Source: Bostrychus sinensis (lineage: Eukaryota; Chordata; Actinopteri; Gobiiformes; Eleotridae). Taken from it: a stretch of 64,000 nt of DNA. The position numbers and the translations under genes are program-made. Position 1 is the first letter of the stretch; every line of letters starts with the position of its first letter. Below are positions 45,469 through 57,801 of the stretch, piece after piece. Below the pieces are notes generated by a model. That model ran no database searches and was not told the DNA's origin. It saw nothing but the letters and a program-made list of their open reading frames with translations. The stretch lies in the NCBI GenBank assembly GCA_020698575.1, contig CM036239.1:15278263-15342262 (forward strand), in the 5' to 3' direction.

Positions 45469-48400
45469 ATATTTTTAACAAGCAAAGTTAATCTTTTTCC
45501 TTGGGTTTAAAAAGTTCTTGCATTTGCATTTTTTTAAATTGTTTTTAATTTTTTCACTCACTGTTACTATGCTATCAAGGTATGCAGTGAATCTGTTCCA
45601 ATAGCTATGGTAAATTTAATTATTTGTCATAATGTATCTCAGGTGTTCCTATCTATACCCTCTTTTTCTTGAACAAAGCCTTTTAGACAATAGAAATAAA
45701 TGCACTGTACAAGTGACTCAAAGTCGAGACACTTAAATAAAAAGTGTTCCATCTCCACCAGGATTGTTATTTCCAGTGTATTTTCCATACAATGTGACCT
45801 ACTCTTTTCATATATTTTACACTTACTTAATTATTTTTAAATACGTTTTTGCAAAGATAGCATCTAGTTTTTCGTCTTGGATAACACATGGGCCACTGTA
45901 GACCCATGGCTACGTGTTTTCAGGAATGGAAACATGATCTTTGGTAGTGGCAATGTAAGTGACTTCATCATTTTCATAATATACTGAGGATAACATCAAA
46001 ACTGTAAAAACAAACAAAACATTACAATTATTTCTTAAATAGTTAGCCTATATTTCAATACATTTTTATAGCTATTCATAGATGCTGAAGATCTCAAAGA
46101 ACAAAAAAAACAAAACAAAAAAAAGATGACATGGACTTGTTTGCTGTGATTAATCCGTGTGTCATTCACTGGCGCGTGATCACATAGTAATTTTGATCAT
46201 GTACTGACCTCTAGCGGTGAGGAGATGTAAGTTATCCTCAGTGTTTCTATGGCTACAGCCAAGTCTATGAGCTGCACCGTTAACAGCTGCTAAGTAATAG
46301 TCTGAGCACATCATGGACAAAAGAGCAGACTGCAGTCCTTGGGCTTCGTATGACAATCCATCATTTGGTTTGATTTGCATTCATGTGGTCATTTTTTTTT
46401 TCTTTTTTTTTTTCCAATTTAAAACATTGTAAATACAACATAATTTGAAAAAATGATAAGATATTACCTACACACAGGTGCACATACTCCCACACAGCTA
46501 CAATGAACATTTTCCTTAGCACAAAACAGCACGTGGGGCAGCACAGTCTCCTCAGTGGTTGTCATGGAGATGTCATTGACAAGGTAGACAATGTACTTCT
46601 CTTTTTTTTTTGCACAAAAACTCAGAAAGTCCTGTACTTTTACATTTGCCAGTGCTTTTGTAAACCAGAAGTATGTGATGAAAAGACAAATGTGTTGCCA
46701 TAGAGCTTTACCTTGCAGGTTCAATGCTTTCAACCTCTCCTATCCTCCCTCTCTCTAACTCTCCTGAGCACTCAGGCTGTGGTTGCTACTGCAGAGATGG
46801 ATTAACCATTTCTTAGAGCTGCCTCACCAGTACAAGCCTGTGTCACTCTGAGTCTGGCTCACATTTCACACTTAGTTTGAGGAGTAAACAGGCTGAAGAA
46901 GAGTTACTGTCATCCCACGTACACTGACTACATGCTCTGTCACCAAGAGCAGATGTCTGCTTGAGAGGACTAAGCCTGACTACATAATGTAAGTATGCTT
47001 AAATAATCATTGATCACATTTCTGTGTATTAAAAGTGTGTAGTTTACTTTTAAACTCCTTACAGAATAACCTTGAATATACTGATTATCACATTCTGACA
47101 ATGCAGTATCTCATTAACATGTTTAGGATACTGCTCTGCTGTGTTCATAAAAGCTTGGATGTACAGACCCACTGACAGTCGTGAGCTCAGAGATGAAGAG
47201 TGTTGTGGGGCTGAGCTTGCCGAGGTGAAGTGGACTTGTTCAAGCAGCATAATGGTTAGCACACTGCAGGCGAGCAAGGTGCTGCAGTGAGTAAAACAAC
47301 AGAAATGTCACTCTGCCCATTATCAGGGTTACTTAGATAAGAGTAAATTAGAGTAATTGTGTTTTTCTTTGTACAAATTTGTAAATACGTAAACCTATTA
47401 CTAATTTAATTTTTTAAGTCAAGCCCATAAAGTGTTATGTGGAAGTTTAAGAGGTTGATGAAATGACTACCTTGAATAAAGTATGTGAAACATTTGCTGT
47501 ATTGTGGCATATACCTATCTGTAATACAGCAACATCGTTGCAGGGTCTATGAGCCACAATGTGTCAACCTTGAATGACATTATAATTCAATAAATAAAAC
47601 AATATTCAAGCTGTAAGCTGCAATGCTATTATAAAAGCAAATGTTCATATCATCTGTGAAACTGCAGGTGGTGTTTCAGCTGCCTGTGGTACAAGCACAA
47701 TCATATCCAGCAATGATGTCACTAGTGACGGCAGCAGCAGGATGAATGAAGACAAGAAACAGTAGCATCTCATCTGTTTGTTGCAAAGCGGATGTAACAG
47801 TAATTGTTAATTAGGTTTTGACTCAAAAACATGGCCTCATTTACCACCAGAAAGGTTTTTCAGTTTGAGAAATGGCTATTTCAAGATTGAAGGAACTGAG
47901 TAAATCCAAAAATAATTCTCACGAACATTATATTTTATTTATTTTTTAAAATAATTTACTATTACATTTATTCACTGTGTGAATACAGCAGCATGTATGC
48001 ATGTGTATTTTGTGTCAATTTAAACATGAAAGCAAGTTGTTATTCTTATATAAGAAACTGGAGCATTGCTATTAGCAACACACACTGTACTGTAAGTACT
48101 GTGCAGGATGAGGAGCTATTATGTACTGTAATGAAAATGGCAGGGACATACAGTACATGCAGAAAGCATTTCAACAGGATGTATTATACAACTGGAGCGG
48201 CCTGGATTAAGTCTAAGGTAAAACCCTAAAAACTCAGGCCTTAGTTTGCTGCAAGAATGCATTATTGTGCTTAATACATACATTTTGGACAATTATCCTT
48301 TACCTAACACTTTACTCACAAAAACCTGTCACAGGTAAATTATTTTAGCTGTCTGTAGATTTTAATTCTTGCTGTTTTTGTCTTTTCTCTGTATGTGACT

Positions 48401-48628
48401 CATGCTGAAAATGTTATAGTGTGAGACATTCATAACTGCCACATTAGGTGGTTTCATCAAGTGTACCAAGTACAAGCAATACAAAGAGCAAATGTTACTA
48501 CATGTTAATGTAGGAAACTAGCACAAAATCTTGAAGAATTGAAAAAAAAAAAAGTTTACTGTGGCCTTGAACGTGAAGGACAGTGTTAAATTGATGTGAT
48601 TTTATTTTGCAAACCCCTGTCCTTGTAG
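44231..48628. other. Intergenic region between rasgrf2 and ankrd34b
   Basis: The two genes are divergent here. The region holds a long TAA repeat (45,383-45,467) and must include the ankrd34b promoter and 5' exon(s). Possible donors on the plus strand are at 47,290 (GCTGCA|GTGAGTAA) and 48,218 (CTAAG|GTAAAA), neither proven. No coding signal otherwise. Confidence 0.45.
45383..45467. repeat. (TAA)n microsatellite
   Basis: About 28 perfect TAA units. Confidence 0.95.
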
Positions 48629-48644
48629 AGCTCAAAGCAGAGTG

Positions 48645-50264
48645 ATGGAGGGAGCGGCTGGTGTTGCTGATGCCCCTTTGGACTCGGCAAACCCTCTCCT
48701 CAGAGCCGTGTTTCTGCGTCGTCTGCGTCTGACCCGGCTGCTTTTGGACGGAGGAGCTTATGTGAACGAGAGTGACAGTAGAGGCCAAACTCCACTCATG
48801 GTCGCCTGCAGGACGCAGCACAATGATGTCCAGAGTGCCAGCAGAGTCAAACTAGTCCAGTTCCTCCTGGAGAGAGGAGCAGACCCCAACATTCAGGACA
48901 AAGCAGGTCGGTCTGCTCTCATGCATGCCTGTAGGGAGCTGGCTGGGTCTGAGGTGGTGTCTCTGCTGTTGTCCAGTGGAGCAGATATTAGTCTAGAGGA
49001 CCAGACTGGGACATCTGCGCTGGTCTACGGTGTCACAGCTGGGGACTGGAAAGTGGTCAGGCTGTTGCTGGACACCTGTAAAGCCAATGGAAAGGAGGTC
49101 ATCATTATAACAGCAGACAAATTGCCTTGTGGTAAACTGCAGGCTAAACAGTACCTGAGTATGCCACCACTCAGTCCTACAGACAAAACAACACTGGCTG
49201 CTCCTACGTCTCCTTCTGACGTCCAGCTCATCACATCTCCCCAGTGTGGCCTGACAACCTCAGGTCCAACGCAGCCGGTTTTCTCCTTCAAAGAAACCTT
49301 AGATTGTGGGGTCACAGGGGTCAGTTCCCATCCCTGTTCTCCTTCACGACTTCGTGCTGTGAGCCAAATCGCAACCAACGGACTTCAACAGCCACTCCTC
49401 AGGCTAAACTCTGAGCCGTGGCTAAAGATCCCTGCCTCTATTTTAAACCAGCAACTGCATGCTAACACAGAACCAGGTCCAGACATCAACCACAATCAAA
49501 TCCAGTCTTTGTTGAAACCGGATATGTATGCTGAAAAAAACTCCACTACAGAAAGTCTGAAGATGTTTGAAGACAGCTTATCAAGGGAGAAAAAAGCAGA
49601 TGTTAAGCATCTAGGCCTGAAGATATCCTTTCCTGGTCTCCTCTCACCTCATTCAGCCTCACATCCTAACTTACACTCTGAAAACCTCGGAGGAGACTCA
49701 GTGACCTCCTCTTCCTCCTTTCCTGGCAGGAGATCCCTGGCCACTTCCTTTCACAATATGGCCTCATCAAGTCTTTATACCATTATTCAAAAGCGCAAAT
49801 TAGGAGCAGACATCTACAGCTCTGATCCACAGATAGCCATGAATACTAAAAACATCCCAGAGGAGCCAGAGGAAAGAGCGAGTCAGACACTAGAGAGTAA
49901 GAAGCTGGTACAACTGCGCTGCTCCAGCACACTGGGCTTGAACCGGCGAGTCTTGTCCAGGTATGAACGCAGAGGCTCAGGGGCTTTTATCTTGGATCAC
50001 CACTCACAAGGCCGACCCAATGCTCTGCCGCCACTGAACGTCAACTGCTCCAAAACGTCAGTGCTTGGTGTGTATAACCTCAGCTCCAGCAGTGGGAGCA
50101 TGATCTGTGAGAAAGAGTGTTCTCAGAGAACTTTGATTCCCTCAGCTCCTCCCGGGCCCCCAAAGGAGCTGACCAGGCGCATGCTGCTAAGGAGACATTC
50201 AATGCAGACTGAATACAAAACCACAGTATACAATGTCATACAAGACACAGGTGCATCTCAGTAA
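48645..50264 (+). CDS. ankrd34b: Ankyrin repeat domain-containing protein 34B
   Basis: A cytoplasmic/nuclear ankyrin-repeat protein enriched in brain; its molecular role is poorly known. One coding exon gives 539 aa (human 514). The true start is the ATG at 48,645 (MEGAAGVADAP); an in-frame GTG just before it is not needed. An acceptor CCTTGTAG at 48,621-48,628 shows an upstream 5' UTR intron. Residues ~14-145 hold four ankyrin repeats (RLTRLLLDGGAYVNE, GRSALMHACRELAG), followed by the family signature GKEVIIITADKLPCGK. The rest is Ser-rich and disordered, with conserved islands IIQKRKLGADIYSSD, RRGSGAFILDHHSQG, LPPLNVN and MLLRRHSMQTE. ANKRD34C is the alternative, but the islands and the rasgrf2/ckmt2 neighbours favour 34B. 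A polyadenylation signal AATAAA lies at 50,699-50,704. Confidence 0.93.
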   Translation: MEGAAGVADAPLDSANPLLRAVFLRRLRLTRLLLDGGAYVNESDSRGQTPLMVACRTQHNDVQSASRVKLVQFLLERGADPNIQDKAGRSALMHACRELAGSEVVSLLLSSGADISLEDQTGTSALVYGVTAGDWKVVRLLLDTCKANGKEVIIITADKLPCGKLQAKQYLSMPPLSPTDKTTLAAPTSPSDVQLITSPQCGLTTSGPTQPVFSFKETLDCGVTGVSSHPCSPSRLRAVSQIATNGLQQPLLRLNSEPWLKIPASILNQQLHANTEPGPDINHNQIQSLLKPDMYAEKNSTTESLKMFEDSLSREKKADVKHLGLKISFPGLLSPHSASHPNLHSENLGGDSVTSSSSFPGRRSLATSFHNMASSSLYTIIQKRKLGADIYSSDPQIAMNTKNIPEEPEERASQTLESKKLVQLRCSSTLGLNRRVLSRYERRGSGAFILDHHSQGRPNALPPLNVNCSKTSVLGVYNLSSSSGSMICEKECSQRTLIPSAPPGPPKELTRRMLLRRHSMQTEYKTTVYNVIQDTGASQ

Positions 50265-51481
50265 ATTATAATATTCTGTTGAGGTTTCAGTAGTTCAAAG
50301 AGAAACACAAATTATACAGATTCAGACTTTCAAGCATTTACAAAAAAAAAAAAAAAAAAAAAAAAAAGAGCTTCCTCCAGGACCTCCAAGTACAAAATTG
50401 ATAGGACGAGGACAGAAATACATAAAAATTTGCAAGGCACTCTCTTTAGTGGTTAAAATGTCTTTATTTCTTTAGGGCACACTCACAGGTTCTCCCCCAA
50501 TGTGTTCCAGCCTATAATATAATCCTTGAAGGGAAACACCTTTTAATAGAACTACGGAAATAATTCTATTTTTTATAAATACACCTATAAGGATCCGCTG
50601 TGCGCTTTAGTGTAAAATGTACTGCCTATGTATGCACACTGTTGTAAAATACCTTCTGAAAATGTATTGTATGACAAGCCATTTAATTTGTAAGAAAAAA
50701 TAAAACATGAAATGGGGTTTAAGTTAGTTAGAAGACATTTGATCACATGAATTTTTAACTACTTGAAGAGTACCTGGGTGAAAGCACTACTTTTTGATCC
50801 ACTAACATCTAAGTGACAAGTCACTGTGAGCTCTGTTACAATGTGTTATTGTCGGTCAGTGAGGCTGTAGTCTAGTTTCAAGAACTACAAATATTGACTG
50901 AAACTTCAACATGTAATTATTATATTACATTTATTTAAAAATGTCAAATCAATATAAAAGTTACATATGCTGTATGTATTTGATAGGTTTGGTCTGTATT
51001 AAAAACATGTCACACATCTTAAAAATGGAAAATTAACTTCAGACAGTCCATGTTTCCCATATTACATGTAATAAAAACTGTGAATGAATACAATTTAAAG
51101 AACGGCTTCGTTCGTTTTTCTCAGTTATCAAAAACCTGTACATAAATAAAAAGAAATTATGTGTTCATCATTATGCTGCATTTCACACACAGTCCGGTAG
51201 ACAAAGCACTAATTTTTTTAGATCAGCAACTAAAATATATACAAATATAAAGACAAAAGTAAGCTTATAATACACACAGTGTTAAAAATCACAACAGAAA
51301 TAATCTATTCCTTTAAAAGAACAAAGGCATGTTTTATCAACAGTAACAAGTTTATCCAGACTACATGCAGGCTGCGCAAGGCTACAGCGTGAAGCGCAGT
51401 CTACTGCTGTGAGAAACACTACAGTGCCAACGGTGATCGAGTACGTCCCTCCTCATCTGGGACGAGGGTGTGACTAGTAAC
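50265..51481. other. Convergent 3' flanks of ankrd34b and ocln
   Basis: This holds the 3' UTRs of both genes. AATAAA (plus) lies at 50,699-50,704 and its minus-strand equivalent TTTATT occurs near 50,930. No other feature recognised. Confidence 0.55.
50340..50366. repeat. Poly(A) tract in the ankrd34b 3' UTR
   Basis: About 26 A residues lie 75 bp after the stop codon, well before the candidate polyadenylation signal. It is genomic, so it could be an internal priming site for oligo-dT. Confidence 0.8.
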
Positions 51482-54400
51482 TCAGCCACTGCGGTCATAG
51501 TCGCTGACCATCTTCTTGATATGATTCAGTTTTGCCTTCAGGTATTTGCACCGCCGTTTCTTCATCTGATAATCCGCTGACTGTAAGACACAGGCATGTG
51601 GATTTTGAGAAACAAATCTGCTTTATGTATTAGTTATAGGTAAATATTAAGATTACACAATACCTTTTTCATGTTCTTTATCCTGTTGTACTCATCCAAA
51701 GCATCCTTTAGAAAGAACAGATACATTTCAACTATTAATTAGTAAACCAATTAAGCTCTGAATCTGAACGCTGACTAGGTCAAATTAACAGGGATATTGT
51801 ATGTCCTTCCATTTGAGGACTCACTTAACAGACTGCACTTTGGGATCATACAGTGAATACGGTCAATAGCTCTTACCAGGTACTGCGGGCTGCCCTCCTC
51901 AAGTTCGTCCAGTTCTCGGTCCACCTCAGACAGGTTCTTATTAATAGAGTCCAGCTCAGACTGCAGATCCTTGTACTCCAGGTGGTCCTTGTCAAACTCG
52001 CGCCTGTAGTCCGTGCGCTCCTGATTGTCTCGTATTGGGGGAAATTCACTGGAGAAGACAGAAGAGATGATTTTGTTTTGTTAAATGTTATTATAACTAG
52101 GTCCATACATTTTGAATGGTAACTCATGTTTTGTTATTTTTGTTTTTTAATCAAAACATCTTCAAAATACAGTTATACAATTAATATGGAGTTAAAGCGC
52201 AGACTCTGTAACTGGGTTAACTGGGTTGAGATCTGGTGACTGACTCAACCATTTGCAGAATATTTCACTCCTTTGCCTTAAAAACCTCCTGAGTTGCTTC
52301 TGCAGTGTGTTTTGGGTCATCATCCATCTGTACTGTGAAGTGCTGTTCAATCAACTTTGCAGCTTTTTCTGAATCTGAGCAGAAAGTTTATCCCTATAGA
52401 CTTGAAAATTCACCCGGCTGCCTCTGTCTTCTGTGGTGTGCTTTGGATCATGGGCTATCCCAAGCCTTCTTCATACATTTCTCTGCCCATCATTCTGGTA
52501 CAGGTTGATCTGACTCATCGTTCGATGTGCCAAGTCTCATGTGTTCTATTGTTGAATCTGATGAATGGTCTGCACCTTGTGGTGAACCATCTAAATTATC
52601 TCTAGTGCTGTCAATCAATTTAAAAAAATTAATCAGATTAATCACACTCTTAGGCTGTGATTAATCACAATGTATAACTTGGTAGCTTTCCATGACAATA
52701 TGCAGCGTTTATATAAAAAAATTCCAGAGAGGTTGAGGAGTGTGTTTTTACTTGCTACTGCTAAAACAAATACATCTCAGAAATAACTTCTGAATATTGT
52801 GAGAGAGACTTTAATAAGTCTGTGTAGTAACTGGCCAACCGTTTTGAGATAACAGACTCAACCAACGGACATACTGCAGACTCATACTCCTCTCCTCTGC
52901 TCCTCTCAACGCCGCGGACAGGGGCGGGGCACGGTCACCTGTCCACAGTGAGGCTGCCGTTCTGAGTCGAGAACTGACGCTTTATGGGGAAAAAAAACAA
53001 CACCGCAAATGAATGGTTTGTAGGAGTTTGTGGCTTGTGGCTCCATAAGTTCAGGGATGGCCATGGATCGCCCCCAGTTCTCACAGAGAGCACAGCTCCC
53101 AGGAACGCATATGGACAGAGGCAGTGAAAGGAAGCAACATAAAAAGCCCACGTAACATTTATTAGTAAAAAGTTTTACACATGAGACTCGTGAGGGGAGG
53201 GAAAGCAGAGAGCTGTAGTGCAGCGGCCAAAGCAGTGGACTTATCCTGAAGTCAAACCACGGGCAAACGTGTGTGAGGCAGGTGCTCTCTCCTCTGGACG
53301 TGCGGGCCGTTCACCGTAAACACAAGTCAATTTTGTGATATACGCACAGTTCCAAGACGGTCACACACAGTCAAAGTGCTTTGAGAAGCGCTGGTGTATG
53401 GCAAAACAGAACGTGTGATTAATTTGCGTTAAAAATTTTTAACACGTTCATTTTTTTAAATTAATCACATGCGTTAACGCGTAAACTATTTTCAGCCCTT
53501 ATTTTCTCTCATGAAGTCTTCTTGTTATGGTGGACCTAGACACTGAAAGACCTACTTCCAAGAAAGTGTTCTACACTAAGGCGGACATTGTAAAGGGGTT
53601 TTTCACCATTTTTTAATCCAGCCTAAGAATGGTCTGCTTCACTTTCAAAGGCAAAAGCCACACATGGAATCAATTCTATTTTGTTTTAACCTGTTCAGTG
53701 GATGATGGATGAATGAGGGAAATAGCCCATGCAGCTTATGAGGCACTTGTTCAATTACGTTTGAGCGCTTGAAAAAGAGGCAGCTACATATTAAAGAGCT
53801 GTAATTTCTAACCCCTCTCTCATAATTGGATGTGAATACTTTCAAACAACAGCAGAGTCTGCACTTTCAGCCCATATTGATTATATAACTGTATTTTGAA
53901 TATGTTTTGGTAAACAGCTAAAATAACAAAACTTGTGTCAGTGTCCAAATACTTATGGATCCAAGTGTATGTTAAGGAATGGTGTCTTTGATGTACGTAC
54001 GTGCTAAAGTCATTGTCATCAAGCTCGTCTCCGGAAGAGGCATAGTCCGTGTCATAGCCATCAGTGCGACGTGGTCGGCCTGCTCGTCTCTTTTTGGGCC
54101 GTCCAACAGAGCTCTCTGCCTCAGAGTAACTGCTGGAGGGAACTGCAGCATTCAAAGGAACCGCCTCCTCCACTGCAGGTCTGTAAAGAAAAACACAACT
54201 TTTCACTAACTGGCAATTACAAATGATCTTACTGCTAATGCAAATGTGGATACGATAATTTTATTGTAATAAAGAAGTTTTTATTTTTCCACCGTCATAA
54301 TCAAAAGCCTTTGCATTGAGTTGATTAGCAGACAAGTTTCTAGAAAGCTGAAGTTGCTTTCTAGATAGTTACAGCAGATTACTTACAAAACATGACACAC

Positions 54401-56483
54401 ATTCAGTTACAGCAAGAAAATAAAAGCAGCCTACAGCTCAACTCTAATTCATGCATCGTTGTTCAGAGGCTACACTACCACATCCAACTAATTGTGTCCA
54501 GCATAATGTTAAATAAAAGATAACCACTAAGAATGAAATGGTCGGCCTATAACAATAATTCCCCTTGCTGTCACTTGCACACACCATGGGACACAGTACA
54601 TACTCACTGTGGGATGTAGTTGTAAGGGGGCTTTTCATAGTTGGAGCTTTCATCGTCAAGGTGACTCCTGGAGCTTCGCAGCTTGTCGGGATAGTCAGAA
54701 ATTGGCACTACTTCTGGGTCTGCTGACACATTGTTGACCTAAAAAAACAAAACATACATTTTTTAATTTTAACATAAGTTGTACTTCTACAGGTGCTTTG
54801 AATCTTTGACAGCTCTGGTATGATGCGCCTGCATGGACTTGTTCTGAGAAGTATGTGACCTGATTACTGCTACACCTTCTGTACACACTGAAAACTATGA
54901 TTAACAAGTACAACAGTGGACTGTGGGGACCATTGCTTCAGCATTTTTAGCTACGTTCCCACAATCTTTACAGAAACACATCAGAGTGTCAGATTGCGTG
55001 CAGGTGTTGGGTGTCATTAACTGGCCTCATAGTGGACCACTACAGTAGTCCAACCTGTTTTTCATCTTTGATTGGACAACAGCAAATCCAATTTCCAAAA
55101 TATATATATGCTGCCAAACTATTTTCATAAGATTCATCTGTAGTTATGCAAGATAACGATTATAAAAATATATAACAGACACAGGTTTAAGTACAAAAGA
55201 TACAAGTTTTAAATACCATTAGAGGCAAGATTCATCACAAAATCTAAAAACGCAATGCAACTTGTTTTTTGTGAAAATAAGATGTGCTATCAAAACAGTG
55301 TATTCATATGCCACACCTAGAAAGAAGATTTTTGCTTGCACTTCCCCCGCTGATAAACAGGTGACAGCCGTCAAACCGGTTATATGACTTTTGAAAGCAC
55401 ACACTTACCCATGCCTCAACATCCTGAGGAGGAGCCATTTCATCTATAACCTTCACTCTTTTCCACAAAATGTTGCTCTTTCCAAAATGCTGAATCTTTT
55501 TGCGAGTCTTTATGGCAAAGACTAAGATAATGATCAGAGCTGCTGTAACAAGGAAGCCAAATACAATTGCAATGGCCTAAAAAGAATAAACAAAAGTTAG
55601 ACACTGCCCCAACAAGAAAATGCCGATTCATGGTGGTATCCAATGTTTGCTTTACCTCTTGCGGCTCTACAACACAAAAGTGGTAAAGGTACTGGTTGAC
55701 AAACATTCCAGACGCCTGTGGCTGCTGGTACGGGGCACACAGGGCAGCTTGTTGGTCATATTGATTATAGGATTGAGACATGGGGTTCACTGCAACTAGG
55801 TACACTATGGTAGCAACCAGCATAAGCAAGGCCAGAATGGCAGAGACAATGATCAGGGCCAGGTAGAATCGCCTGCTCTCAGACACACTCTGGTGAGACA
55901 CGATGATGATGAACACGACAAGGCAGAAAATGAAGACCATGGCTGCCATGGCGATCATAAACCCTTTGGCACTCCTTTGATTATTGAAACTTCCTCCAAT
56001 TCCTCCGTAGATGCCGCCTCCAGGATAATACCCACCACTGCCAAAGCTACTAGAGCCAGAGCCAAACGCTCCACCATACGCTCCACCATATGCTCCACCA
56101 TACGTTCCACCAGTGCCAAAACCAGACAGGGCTCCCTGGTTGTCCCAAGCAAGTGTGGAGGCAACACAAGCAAAGGTGGCCACACACAACACTATGGAAA
56201 GGATGGCCATGATTTTAATGATCCCTGGGGGAGATGTCCAGCGGTAGAAATGCTGAAACTCATCATCAGGGTAGTAAGAGTAGGCCGGCTGAGGGTTTAC
56301 AGTACTGTAAAGAAAAAATATATATAAAGAGGTTTTGGACACTAGACAATTTGGACTTTAGAGTTCACTGGATGGTTAAGGTCAAAATACTGTAATGACA
56401 ATTAAAATTAAATTTGAAAAAGTTACTTACTATCCATTTTCAGACTCATAGGGTGGTGGACTTCCATTTGGCCTTGAGGACAT
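51482..56483 (-). CDS. ocln: Occludin
   Basis: A four-pass MARVEL protein of epithelial tight junctions that binds ZO-1 through its C-terminal coiled coil. Eight coding exons give 497 aa (human 522): 56431-56483, 55656-56304, 55409-55576, 54608-54738, 54001-54180, 51877-52048, 51664-51705, 51482-51580. The start is MSSRPNGSPPPYESENG. Membrane segments include IIKIMAILSIVLCVATFACV, GFMIAMAAMVFIFCLVVFII, LALIIVSAILALLMLVATIV and AIAIVFGFLVTAALIIILVF. The first outer loop is Gly/Tyr-rich, with a run of YGGA repeats. The tail holds a basic patch (GRPKKRRAGRPRR) and the occludin-ELL domain (~393-495, ending KLNHIKKMVSDYDRSG). The intron 52,049-54,000 is filled by nested transposons. A 5' UTR exon lies at ~56,715-56,800. 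Confidence 0.94.
52180..53970. mobile_element. Tc1/mariner-like element remnant, interrupted by a hAT insertion (ocln intron)
   Basis: The left part (52,190-52,602) and right part (53,501-53,970) read through as one element when the inner hAT is removed. Motifs include GATGAATGGTCTGCACCTTGTGG, GAAAGTTTATCCC and the right end GTGTCCAAATACTTATGGATCCAAG. Those are typical of an abundant fish DNA transposon whose end reads CCAAATACTTATGGA. The left inverted repeat is missing, so the copy is truncated. Confidence 0.6.
52603..53500. mobile_element. hAT-like MITE nested in the ocln intron
   Basis: It begins TAGTGCTGTCAATCAATTTAAA with TTAATCAGATTAATCACAC and ends TTAATCACATGCGTTAACGCG ... TTTTCAGCCCTT. 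An imperfect 8-bp duplication flanks it (ATTATCTC at 52,595-52,602 and ATTTTCTC at 53,501-53,508). The GATTAAT/GTTAACG-rich ends are the signature of a widespread fish hAT family. No transposase frame. Confidence 0.75.
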
Positions 56484-56507
56484 TATAGCAAGATTATTTT
56501 GTGCTGA

Positions 56508-56800
56508 TCTGTAAGAGATGGGGTTTATATTTAAAAAGTTAGTATATAAAATAGACGCCGCCGGTTTTAATCCATTAAATGATCCAATCCAATCTACTTT
56601 ATCTGTACAGCACATTTTATTTTTATATTATTATATTTTAACAGAGACCGTTTCCTAAGCTCTGCACATGAAAAATATTATTAAAAAAATAAAACAAAAA
56701 CAAAGAACACTTACCTGTTTGTTAGCGAGCACTGTGTATCCCTTCACCTGAAACGTCTCGACCGAAACTGAGTCCCTGATTAACAATGCGGGACACACCT
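56508..56800 (-). promoter_or_regulatory. ocln: ocln 5' UTR exons and start region
   Basis: On the minus strand an acceptor CTCTTACAG lies at 56,509-56,517, 25 bp before the start codon. A donor AG|GTAAGTG lies at 56,707-56,714 after a leader exon that reaches about 56,800. GC-box-like sequence (CCCCGCCCC, 56,823-56,831) lies just upstream. Confidence 0.5.
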
Positions 56801-56895
56801 TGATGAGCTCGACTCAGGTAAGCCCCGCCCCTCACGCAGGCGTCATTACGAAGCAAAACCGGAAGTGCCCGCATAAAGCGTGAGTGTGCGTGTGT

Positions 56896-56928
56896 AGTTT
56901 TATGGAGTAGAAACTACTCCATAAAACT
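56896..56928. repeat. Perfect 15-bp inverted repeat upstream of ocln
   Basis: AGTTTTATGGAGTAG (56,896-56,910), an AAA loop, then its exact reverse complement CTACTCCATAAAACT (56,914-56,928). Confidence 0.9.
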
Positions 56929-57801
56929 GTCAGGCTAAACGAGTTTTATACAATAATTGATTATATTTAATGGGCTTTGTATGCTGAATATTTTATTATA
57001 TTATATATTATATTATAACAGTTATTTTTTATTTGGCTGTAGCCTACATGTTTATTCGTTTTTTAAAGACCAGACACAAAATTTTAGTGCAAAAGCATAA
57101 CTGTATTTTGACAAAAAAGCACCAAATTAAACATTTAGCTAAATTATGAAATATACGGACATTTGTAGCACTATAAAATAACATCAAAGGTACAGATATA
57201 AAACACAAAATAGCATATATGCATATGTCTACAGCTTATAAATTTGAGTTGCCCCAAACATGCAGTCTATACAGCCCCTACTGTAAAATATAAGCTGTAA
57301 AATAATGATAGATACTTAAGTGAATATGACTAATTAGAATTATTTATGAAATTACTGAACCACATTGGATTAATAATCATTACTAAAAGATACTTAAACA
57401 CAGATAATGCCACAACAGTATGGGGTTTTCTTGATGCTTTTAAAACACTCATCACCGCAGTTCAAAAACTCAGTTAGTTGAAGATCAGTCAAGGCAAATA
57501 GAAAAGTAATGACACATAAATAGATACAGTATGTCAGTGGTACGCGGTAATTTAACCCCTTTCACTTAAAAACATTCACAGACGGTGCAAGTGTCATTTG
57601 TCTCTTGTGCAAAATACAGTCAGTGTCGTAGCATAGTAGTTCTTTGCCTATAAAGAGCAGATCTGTGCATGTTAAGACCATATTAAGTATAAAACATATT
57701 CACACATAAACTAACACACAAATCTAGAAACACATCTGTAGTGTCCTGAGTCCCAGAGAGTTCATTAACTGATGTCACCATTAGCGCCGCTAGATGCCAT
57801 T
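56929..57801. other. Stretch between the ocln promoter and the marveld2 stop codon
   Basis: AT-rich. It holds the marveld2 3' UTR; a minus-strand AATAAA (TTTATT at about 57,050) is a candidate end, giving a ~750-nt UTR. Nothing else recognised. Confidence 0.5.

Noticed and set aside
48642..48644. GTG as ankrd34b start
   Set aside because: The next codon is ATG and matches the family N-terminus; a GTG start is not expected in a vertebrate gene.
55893..56327. 144-codon plus-strand frame opposite ocln
   Set aside because: Mirror of the Gly-rich occludin exon; repetitive codons keep the other strand open.
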